Source: Leucobacter sp. CX169 (GTDB lineage: Bacteria; Actinomycetota; Actinomycetes; Actinomycetales; Microbacteriaceae). From it: 64,000 nt of DNA. Below are positions 40,165 through 50,693 of this stretch, in pieces. The stretch is taken from NCBI RefSeq assembly GCF_017161405.1, contig NZ_CP071051.1:1798001-1862000 (forward strand), in the 5' to 3' direction. Made by a program: the position numbers and the translations under genes. Positions within the stretch are counted from its first letter, which is position 1; each line of letters starts with the position of its first letter. The notes beneath the pieces were generated by a model. The model was not told where the DNA came from and searched no databases. It was given only the letters and a program-made list of their open reading frames with translations.

Positions 40165-42405
40165 TTACTCGGCTGCTGCCTCTTCGGCAGCGGCCTCCTC
40201 CAACACGGGGGCGAGCGAGAGCTTGCCACGATCGTCAACCTTCGTGATCACCACGAGGATCTTCTGACCGATCGAGAGCACGTCGTCCACGTTCTCCACG
40301 CGCTTGCCACCGGCAAGCTTGCGGACCTCGGAGATGTGCAGCAGGCCGTCCTTACCGGGCAGCAGCGAGATGAAGGCGCCGAACGTGGCGTTCTTCACAA
40401 CGGTGCCGAGGTACTGCTCGCCGACCTCGGGGTTCTGCGGGTTCGCGATGGCGTTGACCGCCGCGCGAGCCGCTTCAGCCGCCGGGCCGTCGACCGCACC
40501 GATGTAGACGGTGCCGTCGTCGTCGATCGAGATGTCGGCGCCGGTCTCGTCCTGGATACCGTTGATCGTCTTGCCCTTGGGGCCGATCAGCTCACCGATC
40601 TTGTCGACGGGGATGTTCACAGTGATCACGCGGGGCGCGGTCGGTGCCATCTCGTCGGGTGCGTCGATTGCCTGGTTCAGCACGTCAAGGATCGTGAGGC
40701 GCGCCTCGTGAGCCTGCGCCAGCGCGCCCTTCAGCACGTCGGACGGAAGTCCGTCGAGCTTCGTGTCGAGCTGGATGGCCGTGATGAACTCCGACGTACC
40801 GGCGACCTTGAAGTCCATGTCGCCGAGCGCGTCCTCAGCACCGAGAATGTCGGTGAGTGCCGCGTAGCGGGTCTCACCATTGTGCTGATCCGACACGAGA
40901 CCCATCGCGATGCCCGCGACCGGTGCGCGCAGCGGCACACCAGCGTTGAGCAGCGAGAGGGTCGACGCGCAGACCGAGCCCATCGAGGTCGAGCCGTTCG
41001 AGCTCAGCGCCTCGGAGACCTGGCGGATGGCGTACGGGAATTCCTCGCGCGACGGGAGCACCGGCACGAGGGCGCGCTCGGCGAGGAAGCCGTGCCCAAT
41101 CTCGCGACGCTTCGGGCTGCCCACGCGGCCGGTCTCACCGGTCGAGTAGGGCGGGAAGTTGTAGTGGTGCAGGTAACGCTTGCTCTTGATGGGCGACAGC
41201 GAATCGATCTGCTGCTCCATCTTGAGCATGTTCAGCGTGGTGACACCCAGGATCTGGGTCTCGCCGCGCTGGAAGATAGCCGAACCGTGCACGCGCGGGA
41301 TGACCTGGACCTCGGCGTCAAGCGCACGGATGTCGCTCAGGCCGCGGCCGTCCATGCGAACGCCCTCTGCGAGGACGCGGCCGCGGACGATGTCCTTGGT
41401 CACGCTCTTGTACGCAGCGGAGACCTGGTTGTTGGCGTCTGCCGGCAGCTCGCCAGCCTCAACCTTGGCCGCGATGGCCTCCTTGACGCGCGCCTTCAGG
41501 GCGTCGTCAGCGTTCTGGCGCTCCTGCTTGTCGGCGATCAGGTAGATCGGGGCAAGCTCCTCGCGGGCGAGGGCGTCGACGGCGGCGAGGGTCTCGTCCG
41601 AGTACGGCGGGAACACCGGGTAGAAGGCGATCTCCTTCGCCGACTGAGCGGCGAGCTCCGACTGAGCCTTGACGAGCTGCGCGATGAACGGCTTTGCCGC
41701 GTCCAGGCCCTCGGCGACGACGGCCTCGTTGGGCTTGGTTGCGCCGCCGCGGATGAGCTCCCAGCTGTGCTCGGTGGCCTCAGCCTCGACCATCATGATC
41801 GCGACGTCTTCGTTGCCCTGGGCGTCGGTGACAACGCGGCCCGCAACGACGAGGTCGAAGACGGCCTCCGAGAGCTGCTCAACGTTCGGGAACGCGACCC
41901 ACTGGGTACCGATCAGTGCGAGACGCACGCCGGCAATGGGGCCGGAGAAGGGCAGGCCCGAGATCTGCGTCGACGCCGAGGCGGCGTTGATCGCGAGTGC
42001 GTCGTAGAACTCGCCCGGGGCGATCGACAGCACGGTGATGACAACCTGAACCTCGTTGCGGAGGCCGGCGACGAACGACGGGCGCAGCGGCCGGTCGATC
42101 AGGCGGCAGACCAGGATCGCCTCGGTCGAGGGGCGGCCCTCGCGGCGGAAGAACGAGCCGGGGATCTTGCCGGCGGCGTACGAACGCTCTTCGACGTCAA
42201 TCGTCAGCGGGAAGAAGTCGAAGTGATCCTTCGGCTGCTTCGATGCGCTGGTAGCGGAGAGGAGCATCGTCTCCTCATCCAGGTACGCAGCGACGGCACC
42301 CTGTGCCTGCTGCGCGAGACGGCCAGTCTCGAAGCGGATCGTCCGCTTTCCGTACTTGCCGTTGTCGAGGACTGCCTCGGCGAACTTGATTTCAGGACCC
42401 TCCAC
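40165..42405 (-). CDS. pnp: Polynucleotide phosphorylase
   Basis: PNPase degrades RNA 3' to 5' with phosphate, and in Actinobacteria also makes ppGpp-linked or polyadenylating products. The 746-residue protein begins [18 protein letters not shown] and carries two RNase PH domains ([34 protein letters not shown] region), a KH domain with [16 protein letters not shown], and an S1 domain [20 protein letters not shown] ending in an acidic Ala-Glu tail. The GTG at 42405 is chosen because GGAG lies 5 bases upstream; the longer frame lacks family sequence. rpsO is not upstream here. Confidence 0.97.
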   Translation of the reverse strand: MEGPEIKFAEAVLDNGKYGKRTIRFETGRLAQQAQGAVAAYLDEETMLLSATSASKQPKDHFDFFPLTIDVEERSYAAGKIPGSFFRREGRPSTEAILVCRLIDRPLRPSFVAGLRNEVQVVITVLSIAPGEFYDALAINAASASTQISGLPFSGPIAGVRLALIGTQWVAFPNVEQLSEAVFDLVVAGRVVTDAQGNEDVAIMMVEAEATEHSWELIRGGATKPNEAVVAEGLDAAKPFIAQLVKAQSELAAQSAKEIAFYPVFPPYSDETLAAVDALAREELAPIYLIADKQERQNADDALKARVKEAIAAKVEAGELPADANNQVSAAYKSVTKDIVRGRVLAEGVRMDGRGLSDIRALDAEVQVIPRVHGSAIFQRGETQILGVTTLNMLKMEQQIDSLSPIKSKRYLHHYNFPPYSTGETGRVGSPKRREIGHGFLAERALVPVLPSREEFPYAIRQVSEALSSNGSTSMGSVCASTLSLLNAGVPLRAPVAGIAMGLVSDQHNGETRYAALTDILGAEDALGDMDFKVAGTSEFITAIQLDTKLDGLPSDVLKGALAQAHEARLTILDVLNQAIDAPDEMAPTAPRVITVNIPVDKIGELIGPKGKTINGIQDETGADISIDDDGTVYIGAVDGPAAEAARAAVNAIANPQNPEVGEQYLGTVVKNATFGAFISLLPGKDGLLHISEVRKLAGGKRVENVDDVLSIGQKILVVITKVDDRGKLSLAPVLEEAAAEEAAAE

Positions 42406-42606
42406 GGGATCTCCATTCGTCTCGGAGCACCCCAGCGGGCAGAGCGCGACGCGTGTTGCGCCGCAGTTGCTGATCAACAGTAGAAAGCCACCCTCGAGCG
42501 CAATTCATCCGAGAGGAGTTCACCACCGAAGACCAGCGCACCTGCCGGCGTGCTCGTTGCTTCGTTGATTGCGGTATCGACACACGACACCACATTCCTC
42601 AGCGTA
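42406..42606 (-). promoter_or_regulatory. pnp leader with promoter and upstream ORF
   Basis: The 310-base stretch between serA and pnp holds the serA terminator at 42666-42701 and this leader. On the minus strand a TACGCT -10 element (42606-42601), preceded by TG in extended form, lies 5 bases before an ATG at 42595. That ATG opens a 67-codon frame ending at 42392, 11 bases inside pnp. No other gene is seen. Translation of the frame is unproven. Confidence 0.45.
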
Positions 42607-42665
42607 TCACGCACGCCCAGGATTCCCCGGGATTCCGGTCCCGCACCGCGCGTTCGGCAGAAACA

Positions 42666-42701
42666 GCTCTGCCCCCGGCGCGCGGGCGCCGGGGGCAGAG
42701 C
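42666..42701 (-). terminator. Terminator of serA
   Basis: GCTCTGCCCCCGGCGC pairs with GCGCCGGGGGCAGAGC around a very short loop, 15 bases after the serA stop codon. The 15- to 16-base-pair GC-rich stem is flanked by A-rich sequence on both sides. Confidence 0.85.
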
Positions 42702-42715
42702 AAGAAACTGAAAAC

Positions 42716-44308
42716 CTAGCCGCCGAGCAGGTCGACCACGCGCACCTCGTCGGTGCCGATCGCGGTGCGCAGCTGAGCCACGAGCTCCTCCGAAACAGGC
42801 GAGTCGACCGAGAGGACGCTGAGCGCGGTGCCGCGCTTCTCATCCCGTGCGATCTGCAGGCCGGCAATGTTCACGCCAGCCTCACCGAGCAGCCCGCCAT
42901 AGGCGGCCACGATGCCGGGGCGATCCGAGTACGTGAACACGATGAGGTGGTCGGCGAACGGGAGCTCGAGGTCGTACCCGTTCACCTCGACGATCTTCTC
43001 GATCTGCTTCGGGCCGGTCAGCGTGCCCGACACCGAAATCTGCGTGCCGTCCTCCAGCGCACCGCGGAGCGAGATCACGTTGCGGTAGTCCTCGGCCTCG
43101 GCCTCGGTGATCAGCCGCACCGCGACGCCGCGCTGCTCCGCGAGCAGCGGGGCGTTCACGTACGACACCGGCTCGCTGACGATCTGCGCGAACAGGCCCT
43201 TGAGCGCGGCCAACTGCAGCACCTTGACGTCGTGTTCCTGCAATTCGCCCTGCACGACGACGTCGAGCGAGGTGATCCGGCCCGAGGCGAGGCCGGCGAA
43301 GACCTGACCGAGCTTTTCCGTGAGGGGCAACCCGGGGCGGACGTACTCGTCGATCGCGCCGCCGGCGACGTTCACGGCGTCCGGGACGAGCTCGCCGGCG
43401 AGCGCCAGGCGCACCGACTTCGCGACCGAGACGCCAGCCTTTTCCTGGGCCTCGTCGGTCGAGGCGCCGAGGTGCGGGGTCACGTTGACGTTGGGCAGGC
43501 CCGTGAGGCTGTTGTCCGCCGGGGGCTCCTGCACGAAGACGTCGAGTGCGGCACCGGCGATCTCGCCGGCCTGCAGCGCCTCGGCGAGGGCCGCCTCGTC
43601 GATGAGGCCGCCGCGGGCGACGTTCACGACATAGGCGGTCGACTTCATTGCCTTGAGCTCCGCGGCACCGATCATGCCGAGCGTCTCGGGAGTGCGGGGC
43701 ATGTGGATGGTGAGGAAGTCGGCGCGGGCGACGAGGTCTTCCAGGGAGACGAGGTGCACGCCGAGCTGCTGGGCGCGGGCGGCCGTCACGTAGGGGTCAA
43801 ACGCGATGAGCTCGACGCCGAAACCGCGCAGGCGCTCTGCAACGAGCGCGCCGATGCGGCCGAGGCCGACGATGCCGACGGTCTTCTCGTACAGCTCAAT
43901 GCCGGTGAACGACGAGCGCTTCCAGAGGCCCTCAGACAGCGACTGGTGCGCGCGCGGCAGGTGGCGGGCCAGCCCCAGGATGTGGGTGACCGTCAGCTCG
44001 GCGGCGCTGATGATGTTCGAGGTGGGTGCGTTGACCACCATGACACCGGCCTGCGTAGCCGCCTTGATGTCAACGTTGTCGAGACCGACGCCCGCGCGGG
44101 CCACGACCTTGAGCTTCGGGGCGGCGGCAATCGCCTCGGCGTCGACCTGGGTCGCCGAGCGGACGAGAATCGCATCCGCGTTTGCGAGGGCCGACAGGAG
44201 CGCCGGACGGTCGGTTCCGTCAACGTTCACGACCTCGAAATCTGGGCCAAGGGCCGAGATGGTTGCGGGCGAAAGTACTTCGGCGATCAGCACGACCGGC
44301 TTCGACAC
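42716..44308 (-). CDS. serA: D-3-phosphoglycerate dehydrogenase SerA
   Basis: SerA oxidises 3-phosphoglycerate as the first step of serine synthesis. The 530-residue protein is the long type: nucleotide motif VGIVGLGRIGALVAERL, RAGVGLDNVDIKAATQ, the catalytic Arg, Glu and His in NVARGGLIDEAALAEAL and NVNVTPHLGASTDEAQE, an intervening domain and a C-terminal ACT domain (DRPGIVAAYGGLLGEAGVNIAG) that binds serine in relatives. GTG at 44308 has AAGGA upstream and starts the conserved KPVVLIAE. TATACT lies about 50 bases upstream. Confidence 0.97.
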   Translation of the reverse strand: MSKPVVLIAEVLSPATISALGPDFEVVNVDGTDRPALLSALANADAILVRSATQVDAEAIAAAPKLKVVARAGVGLDNVDIKAATQAGVMVVNAPTSNIISAAELTVTHILGLARHLPRAHQSLSEGLWKRSSFTGIELYEKTVGIVGLGRIGALVAERLRGFGVELIAFDPYVTAARAQQLGVHLVSLEDLVARADFLTIHMPRTPETLGMIGAAELKAMKSTAYVVNVARGGLIDEAALAEALQAGEIAGAALDVFVQEPPADNSLTGLPNVNVTPHLGASTDEAQEKAGVSVAKSVRLALAGELVPDAVNVAGGAIDEYVRPGLPLTEKLGQVFAGLASGRITSLDVVVQGELQEHDVKVLQLAALKGLFAQIVSEPVSYVNAPLLAEQRGVAVRLITEAEAEDYRNVISLRGALEDGTQISVSGTLTGPKQIEKIVEVNGYDLELPFADHLIVFTYSDRPGIVAAYGGLLGEAGVNIAGLQIARDEKRGTALSVLSVDSPVSEELVAQLRTAIGTDEVRVVDLLGG

Positions 44309-44341
44309 AGGCGATTCCTTCGGGTTCGGCAACTTGTCCCG

Positions 44342-44366
44342 GGTGCCCGGGCACCATTTGAGTATA
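44342..44366 (-). promoter_or_regulatory. serA promoter with palindromic GGTGCCCGGGCACC
   Basis: On the minus strand a TATACT -10 element (44366-44361) is followed by a perfect 14-base palindrome GGTGCCCGGGCACC (44355-44342), which would span the transcription start. The ribosome site and GTG start of serA follow about 35 bases later. A repressor site at the start of transcription is a plausible reading. Confidence 0.5.
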
Positions 44367-44424
44367 TTCCGTGACGGAGCACCCAAATGCCGCTGCTACG
44401 CCGTGTGACGGGCGCGCGGCAGCG

Positions 44425-44757
44425 CTACGCGAAGAAGCTGGACTGCGGGATGACGTGCATGATGTCGAGCTGCAGCACCGCGACGACGCAGAGCCCTGTC
44501 GCGAGCAGCAGGATCCTGGCCCAGCCGGGGCGCCGTCGGGAGATCACGAGGGCGACCACGTAGACCAGTACGGGCAGCGCGACGCCGAGCGAGAGCCAGG
44601 CCCAGCCGGCAGCCGAGACGCCCAGTCCAAGTGCCGCGGCGATGCCGGGAATACCGAGGAGGTTTCCCACTGCCGCCACCACTGCGTAGCCGTACATCAG
44701 GGTGACCAGGCCGCCGATCGTCCACACGATCCAGCCGGCCTTCTTCGGCGCGCTCAC
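44425..44757 (-). CDS. Small membrane protein, function unknown
   Basis: The 110-residue product has three hydrophobic segments (IVWTIGGLVTLMYGYAVVAA, AALGLGVSAAGWAWLSLG, ARILLLATGLCVVAVLQLDI) and a short tail ending SSFFA. The GTG start overlaps the stop of the larger membrane gene upstream (GTGA), so both are translated together. No family was recognised. A GGATCCTG sequence in the gene is part of a shorter relative of the recurring palindrome. Confidence 0.6.
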   Translation of the reverse strand: MSAPKKAGWIVWTIGGLVTLMYGYAVVAAVGNLLGIPGIAAALGLGVSAAGWAWLSLGVALPVLVYVVALVISRRRPGWARILLLATGLCVVAVLQLDIMHVIPQSSFFA

Positions 44758-45251
44758 GCGACGACTCCCGACACCAGCATGGGCAGCGGGATCAGCACGA
44801 TCGCCCCGACAACGAGGGCGAGGGCGAGACGGCCGGTCCCGCGGCCGCGCGTCAACAGGATCGCGGTAACGAGCCATGCCGCGGGGGCCACCGGGGCGGC
44901 CCAGAAGATGATCTGCTGCAGCACCCCGCCGACAATCCCGCTGCCGGCCGCTGTCGAGGAGTTCACCGCGGAGTATGCCTGGGCTACGATGAACCAACCC
45001 CAGGAGTAGAGCAAGTAGATGCCGCCGAACGCACCCAACAGCACGATCGCGGCGTTGCTGAGCCCGTCGGTCTCGTCGGCGGCTGCACCCTCGTCGGCCA
45101 GTTCTCCCCCGGCAGGATCCTGCCCGAGCGCTGGGTCCGCCAGATGTGAGGTGGGCGCTGGCGTCAGGTCCGATTCGGGGGCGTCGCCCTCGACGGTCCA
45201 GCCGCTAGCGAGAGCGCTCTCGCGCGCCTCCCGTGGTGTCCGTTTCCGCAT
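44754..45251 (-). CDS. Membrane protein with acidic N-terminal region, function unknown
   Basis: The 165-residue product has a soluble, acidic N-terminal 65 residues and three hydrophobic segments (AAIVLLGAFGGIYLLYSWGW, IVGGVLQQIIFWAAPVAPAAW, LALALVVGAIVLIPLPMLVS). It precedes the 110-residue membrane protein with which it overlaps, and the pair is divergent from the 294-residue membrane protein gene at 45410. A perfect GGCAGGATCCTGCC copy lies inside this gene at 45111-45124, encoding part of the N-terminal region. The function is unknown. Confidence 0.6.
   Translation of the reverse strand: MRKRTPREARESALASGWTVEGDAPESDLTPAPTSHLADPALGQDPAGGELADEGAAADETDGLSNAAIVLLGAFGGIYLLYSWGWFIVAQAYSAVNSSTAAGSGIVGGVLQQIIFWAAPVAPAAWLVTAILLTRGRGTGRLALALVVGAIVLIPLPMLVSGVVA
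45111..45124. repeat. Copy 3 of the GCAGGATCCTGC palindrome, inside a gene
   Basis: GGCAGGATCCTGCC is a 14-base palindrome lying within the first third of the membrane protein gene at 44754-45251. It is the only one of the four perfect copies inside coding sequence, and it falls in the poorly conserved acidic region. Confidence 0.6.
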
Positions 45252-45409
45252 ACTCCCAGACTATCGAAGCGTCCCTGAGCCATTGCCCGGTGCGGCACCC
45301 CTGCCGGGCGCACCCACTGTCGACTAGTCTTTCGATCAGTGAGCGGGTGGACCAGTTCGTCCACCCTGCTTGAGATGTGTGAGTACTTACAGACCCGAAG
45401 GGAACCGCC

Positions 45410-46294
45410 GTGACGGAGCCGTCAAGGAAGAAGAAGGTCGTCCGCGTCAAGTCAGCGCCGAAGGCCGAGGCCCCTGCGGGCTCGCCGCGTGCGGCGAAGA
45501 CGGAGTCCGGCGGGGCGAGTGGCGCCGGGAACGGGGTCACCTGGGCGCCGACCGCGGAGGCAAAGTCGCAGGCGACGCGCCTGCGCATCTTCGCCTGGGT
45601 TGCCTGGGTCGCCGCCATTGGCCTCGAGGCCTGGGCCATCTTCGGCGTCCTACGCCAGAACCCCGTCACGATGTGGTTGCTCATTCTCCTCATCGTCGTG
45701 ATTGGCACACTTGCCGTCACCGGCTCGCTGCTGTGGAAGCAGGCGAACCGACTCGACCCGGCGTCGCGAGAAGACTCGATTCGGTTCTTTGTGCAGAATC
45801 AGCTCGGCGCCATCGTGACAGTCATCGCGTTCCTGCCGCTCATCATCCTGATCTTCCTCAACAAGGACATGAGCGGCAAGCAGAAAGCGCTCGCGGGCGG
45901 GCTCGGCATCGTCGTGCTGCTCGTCGCTGGCTTCCTCGGCACCTCAATCAACCCGCCCTCGGTCGAGCAGTACTCGGCGGAGTCGAACACGATCCAGCAG
46001 CTCACGGGCGAGGACCTCGTGTTCTGGACTAAGTCCGGCACGGTCTTCCACGTCTGCGCCGACGTGCCCGACGTCAACAAGGAGTCGCAGGACGGCACGA
46101 TCTACTCGGGCACCGTCGCCGACGCTCACGCCGCAAACAAGGATCGTCTCACCAAGCGGTGGGAGTCAGAGGCAGTGAAGTACTGCGGCTACACGCAGGA
46201 GCAGGTGGACGCCGTCCTCGCGGGCGGCGACACCGCCCCTACCGACGAGGGCACCACCCCGGAGGAAACCCCGAGCGAGGCACCCGCGGAGTAG
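45410..46294 (+). CDS. Membrane protein with C-terminal extracytoplasmic domain
   Basis: The 294-residue product has a basic Lys/Ala-rich N-terminus (about 55 residues) and four hydrophobic segments (LRIFAWVAWVAAIGLEAWAI, TMWLLILLIVVIGTLAVTGS, LGAIVTVIAFLPLIILIFLN, GLGIVVLLVAGFLGT). A tail of about 130 residues with two cysteines (FHVCADVPD and VKYCGYTQEQ) probably lies outside the cell and may form a disulphide. The last 30 residues are acidic, Thr/Pro-rich. The GTG start follows AAGGGAA. No family was recognised. Confidence 0.65.
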   Translation: MTEPSRKKKVVRVKSAPKAEAPAGSPRAAKTESGGASGAGNGVTWAPTAEAKSQATRLRIFAWVAWVAAIGLEAWAIFGVLRQNPVTMWLLILLIVVIGTLAVTGSLLWKQANRLDPASREDSIRFFVQNQLGAIVTVIAFLPLIILIFLNKDMSGKQKALAGGLGIVVLLVAGFLGTSINPPSVEQYSAESNTIQQLTGEDLVFWTKSGTVFHVCADVPDVNKESQDGTIYSGTVADAHAANKDRLTKRWESEAVKYCGYTQEQVDAVLAGGDTAPTDEGTTPEETPSEAPAE

Positions 46295-46349
46295 TCCCGC
46301 GTGGGCCCACCGCGTGCCGGGCCACGGACCTCCTCCTAGGATGAAGTTC

Positions 46350-48986
46350 GTGGCCCGGCATTTTTTTGATCTCGACGCGATCGGCGCCGGGCTCGTCGTA
46401 GCCGCGGCACGCCCCGAACTCGAGCGCGCGGCGCAGGTCGGCGCGATGGTCGTGACGGCCCCGCCCGGTACCGGCAAGACCACCTTCGTCCCGCCCCTCG
46501 TCGCACATCTCGTCGCTGAGCGCGCGGCCCGCCAGGGCGCCGACGCGCCGCCCCCGCGGGTGCTCCTCACCCAGCCGCGCCGCGTTGCGGTGCGCGCAGC
46601 GGCGCGCCGAATCGCCCAGCTCGACCGCAGCGACCTCGGCGGCGCGGTCGGGTTCACGGTGCGCGGAGAGCGCACCGTCGGCCGCGACACACAGCTCGAG
46701 GTGCTCACGCCCGGCGTGCTGCTCCGCCGGCTCATCTCCGACCCGAGCCTCGAGAACGTCGGCGCCGTCATCCTCGACGAGATCCACGAGCGCTCCGTCG
46801 ACGGGGACTTGCTTCTCGGGCTCGTCTCCGAGGTACGGGCGCTGCGCGATGATCTGATCGTCGTGGCAATGTCGGCCACCCTCGACGCCGGACATGTCGC
46901 TGAGGTGCTGGGAGCCGCAGCGGGGGCGGGCCCCGCCCAGGTCGTGGAGATCCCCTCGGCGCTCTTTCCGCTGGACATCGAGCACGCGCCGTTCGACGGA
47001 CCACGGCTCAACGAGCGCGGGGTCACCCGGGGGTTCCTGGCGCATCTAGCCGCCGTGACGCTGTCCTCGCAGCGCGCCGTCGGCACCGACGCGCTCGTAT
47101 TCGTGCCCGGTGCCCGCGAGGTCGACGAGGTCGTGCGGCTCCTGCGTACGGGCGCTTCGGGCTCGCAGGCGGTCGAGATCCTCCCGCTCCATGGCAGGAT
47201 CCCGGCTCGCGAGCAGGACCGCGCCGTGCAGGGGCGCGCCCACCCAGATGAGCCAGCGCGAATCGTCGTGAGCACCTCGCTTGCCGAGAGCGCACTGACC
47301 GTGCCGGGGGTGCGCCTCGTCGTCGACTCCGGGCTCTCGCGCGAGGTGCGCCGCGACCGGGCCCGTGACATGACCGGGCTCGTGACGGTCAGTTCCTCCC
47401 GCGCCAGCGCCGAGCAGCGCGCGGGCCGCGCGGCCCGCCAGGGCCCAGGACGCGCGGTACGCGCGTACTCAGAGACCGACTTCGCTCGGATGCCGGCCGC
47501 TTCGAATCCGGAGATTTCCTCCGCTGATCTCACCGACGCTGCGCTGCTGTTGGCCGCTTGGGGCGCCCCCGGCGGGCGCGGGATCGTGCTGCCCACTCCC
47601 CCGCCGCCCGCCTCGATGGCGCAGGCCGAGACCGTGCTGCACACCCTCGAACTCGTGGACGACACGGGGCGCGTCACGGCCCTCGGCAACCGGGTCGTGC
47701 GCATGCCCGTGGGCGTTCGCGAGGCCCGCGCATTGCTCGCGGGAGCCCGCGAACTCGGCGATCCCGCGCTCGCGGCGGAGGTCGTCGCGGCGTTTTCCGA
47801 CGACCATCGCGACGCGGGCGCTGACCTCCACGCGCTCCTCAGAGAACTCCGCACCGGCCGCACCCCCGGAGCGGATCGCTGGCGTCGCGAGCGCCGCAGA
47901 CTTGAAGGGATCGCGTCCGAAGCGAGCGTCGGGCCATCGCCCGAGCGCACGGACACCTCCACCATCGGCAGCGCGCCAGCCAGCAGCGGTGCGATCGCCG
48001 GGATCGTCACCGCACTCGCCCGCCCAGAATGGATCGCGCGCCGCGTCAGCGAGCATTCCCGCACGTACTTGTTGGCGAGCGGCACACGGGCCGCGCTGCC
48101 CGAGGGCAGCGGGCTCCTGGGAAGCGAATGGCTCGCCGTGCGCGAGGTGCAGCGCAGCGATGCGCGCACAGCCGACGGCACCGGGGCTGTGATCCGGCTC
48201 GCGGCATCCCTCGCCGAGGCCGACGCCTTCCGCCTCGCCGGGCCGCTGCTCACACAAGCTCGTCACGCCAGCATCCAGGCCGGCCGCGTGCGCGTGCGCG
48301 AGGAACGACGCCTCGGCGCGATCCTGCTCTCCTCGACACCGACCGCCGCGCGGGCAGAGGACGCAGGCCCCGCCTTTGCCGCGGAGCTTCGCGCGACCGG
48401 GCTGTCTGCGCTGCGCTGGTCTGAGGCTGCAACCGCCTTACGGGCTCGGCTCGCTCTCGTTCATCGGGCGCTCGGCGCACCCTGGCCCGCGATGACGGAC
48501 GAGTCGCTGATTCACCACCTCGACGACTGGCTCGGGCCCGCACTCAGCGGTCTTCGCGCAGGCGAATCGCTGCACGCCATCAGCGTCGCTGCCGCCCTGC
48601 GGGGTCTGCTCCCCTGGCCCGAGGCCGCAAGACTCGACGCACTCGCGCCCGAGCGGCTCGCGCTGCCGTCGGGATCGACGGCTCAGATTCAATACCCCGA
48701 CGCCGAAGACTCGGCGGCGCCCCCGGTCGTCGCGGTGAAGCTGCAGGAACTCTTCGGGCTCGCCGAATCTCCGACGCTGGTCGACGGTCGAGTGTCGATC
48801 CTGTTTCACTTGCTCTCCCCGGCACGCAAGCCGCTTGCCGTCACGAGCGACCTCGTGTCGTTTTGGAACGGCCCGTATCAGGACGTTCGGAAGGAGATGC
48901 GTGGCCGCTACCCGAAGCATCCGTGGCCCGAGGATCCCTGGACCGCACAGGCCACAGCGCTGACGAAGCGGCGCCTGGGCCAATAG
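46350..48986 (+). CDS. hrpB: DEAH-box ATP-dependent RNA helicase HrpB
   Basis: HrpB is a DExH helicase of unclear RNA target. The product of about 878 residues has Walker A VTAPPGTGKTTFVPPL, motif Ia LLTQPRRVAVRAAARRIA, the Walker B DEIHERSVDGDLLLG, SATLDAGHVAEVL and RAGRAARQGPGRA. The long C-terminal region contains the HrpB_C domain. GTG at 46350 (VARHFFDLDAIG) is chosen because TAGGAT lies exactly 7 bases upstream, fitting leaderless initiation, and the ATG at 46341 or GTG at 46314 has no ribosome site. It is convergent with ilvC. Confidence 0.9.
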   Translation: MARHFFDLDAIGAGLVVAAARPELERAAQVGAMVVTAPPGTGKTTFVPPLVAHLVAERAARQGADAPPPRVLLTQPRRVAVRAAARRIAQLDRSDLGGAVGFTVRGERTVGRDTQLEVLTPGVLLRRLISDPSLENVGAVILDEIHERSVDGDLLLGLVSEVRALRDDLIVVAMSATLDAGHVAEVLGAAAGAGPAQVVEIPSALFPLDIEHAPFDGPRLNERGVTRGFLAHLAAVTLSSQRAVGTDALVFVPGAREVDEVVRLLRTGASGSQAVEILPLHGRIPAREQDRAVQGRAHPDEPARIVVSTSLAESALTVPGVRLVVDSGLSREVRRDRARDMTGLVTVSSSRASAEQRAGRAARQGPGRAVRAYSETDFARMPAASNPEISSADLTDAALLLAAWGAPGGRGIVLPTPPPPASMAQAETVLHTLELVDDTGRVTALGNRVVRMPVGVREARALLAGARELGDPALAAEVVAAFSDDHRDAGADLHALLRELRTGRTPGADRWRRERRRLEGIASEASVGPSPERTDTSTIGSAPASSGAIAGIVTALARPEWIARRVSEHSRTYLLASGTRAALPEGSGLLGSEWLAVREVQRSDARTADGTGAVIRLAASLAEADAFRLAGPLLTQARHASIQAGRVRVREERRLGAILLSSTPTAARAEDAGPAFAAELRATGLSALRWSEAATALRARLALVHRALGAPWPAMTDESLIHHLDDWLGPALSGLRAGESLHAISVAAALRGLLPWPEAARLDALAPERLALPSGSTAQIQYPDAEDSAAPPVVAVKLQELFGLAESPTLVDGRVSILFHLLSPARKPLAVTSDLVSFWNGPYQDVRKEMRGRYPKHPWPEDPWTAQATALTKRRLGQ

Positions 48987-49023
48987 CCGTTGCCTCGGCG
49001 GATCGGGGAGGCCGTCGCACGCA

Positions 49024-49059
49024 AAAGACCCGCCCCGAAGAAACTCGGAGCGGGTCTTT
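49024..49059. terminator. Shared terminator between hrpB and ilvC
   Basis: AAAGACCCGCcCCGA (49024-49038) pairs with TCGGaGCGGGTCTTT (49045-49059) around a 6-base loop. The A-rich and T-rich ends let it stop transcripts from both convergent genes. Confidence 0.85.
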
Positions 49060-49071
49060 CAGACTGCGAAA

Positions 49072-50690
<1,619 letters not shown>

Positions 50691-50693
50691 GGC

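Noticed and set aside
40336-42483. A 715-codon plus-strand frame opposite pnp
   Set aside because: It mirrors pnp codons and has no recognisable domain.
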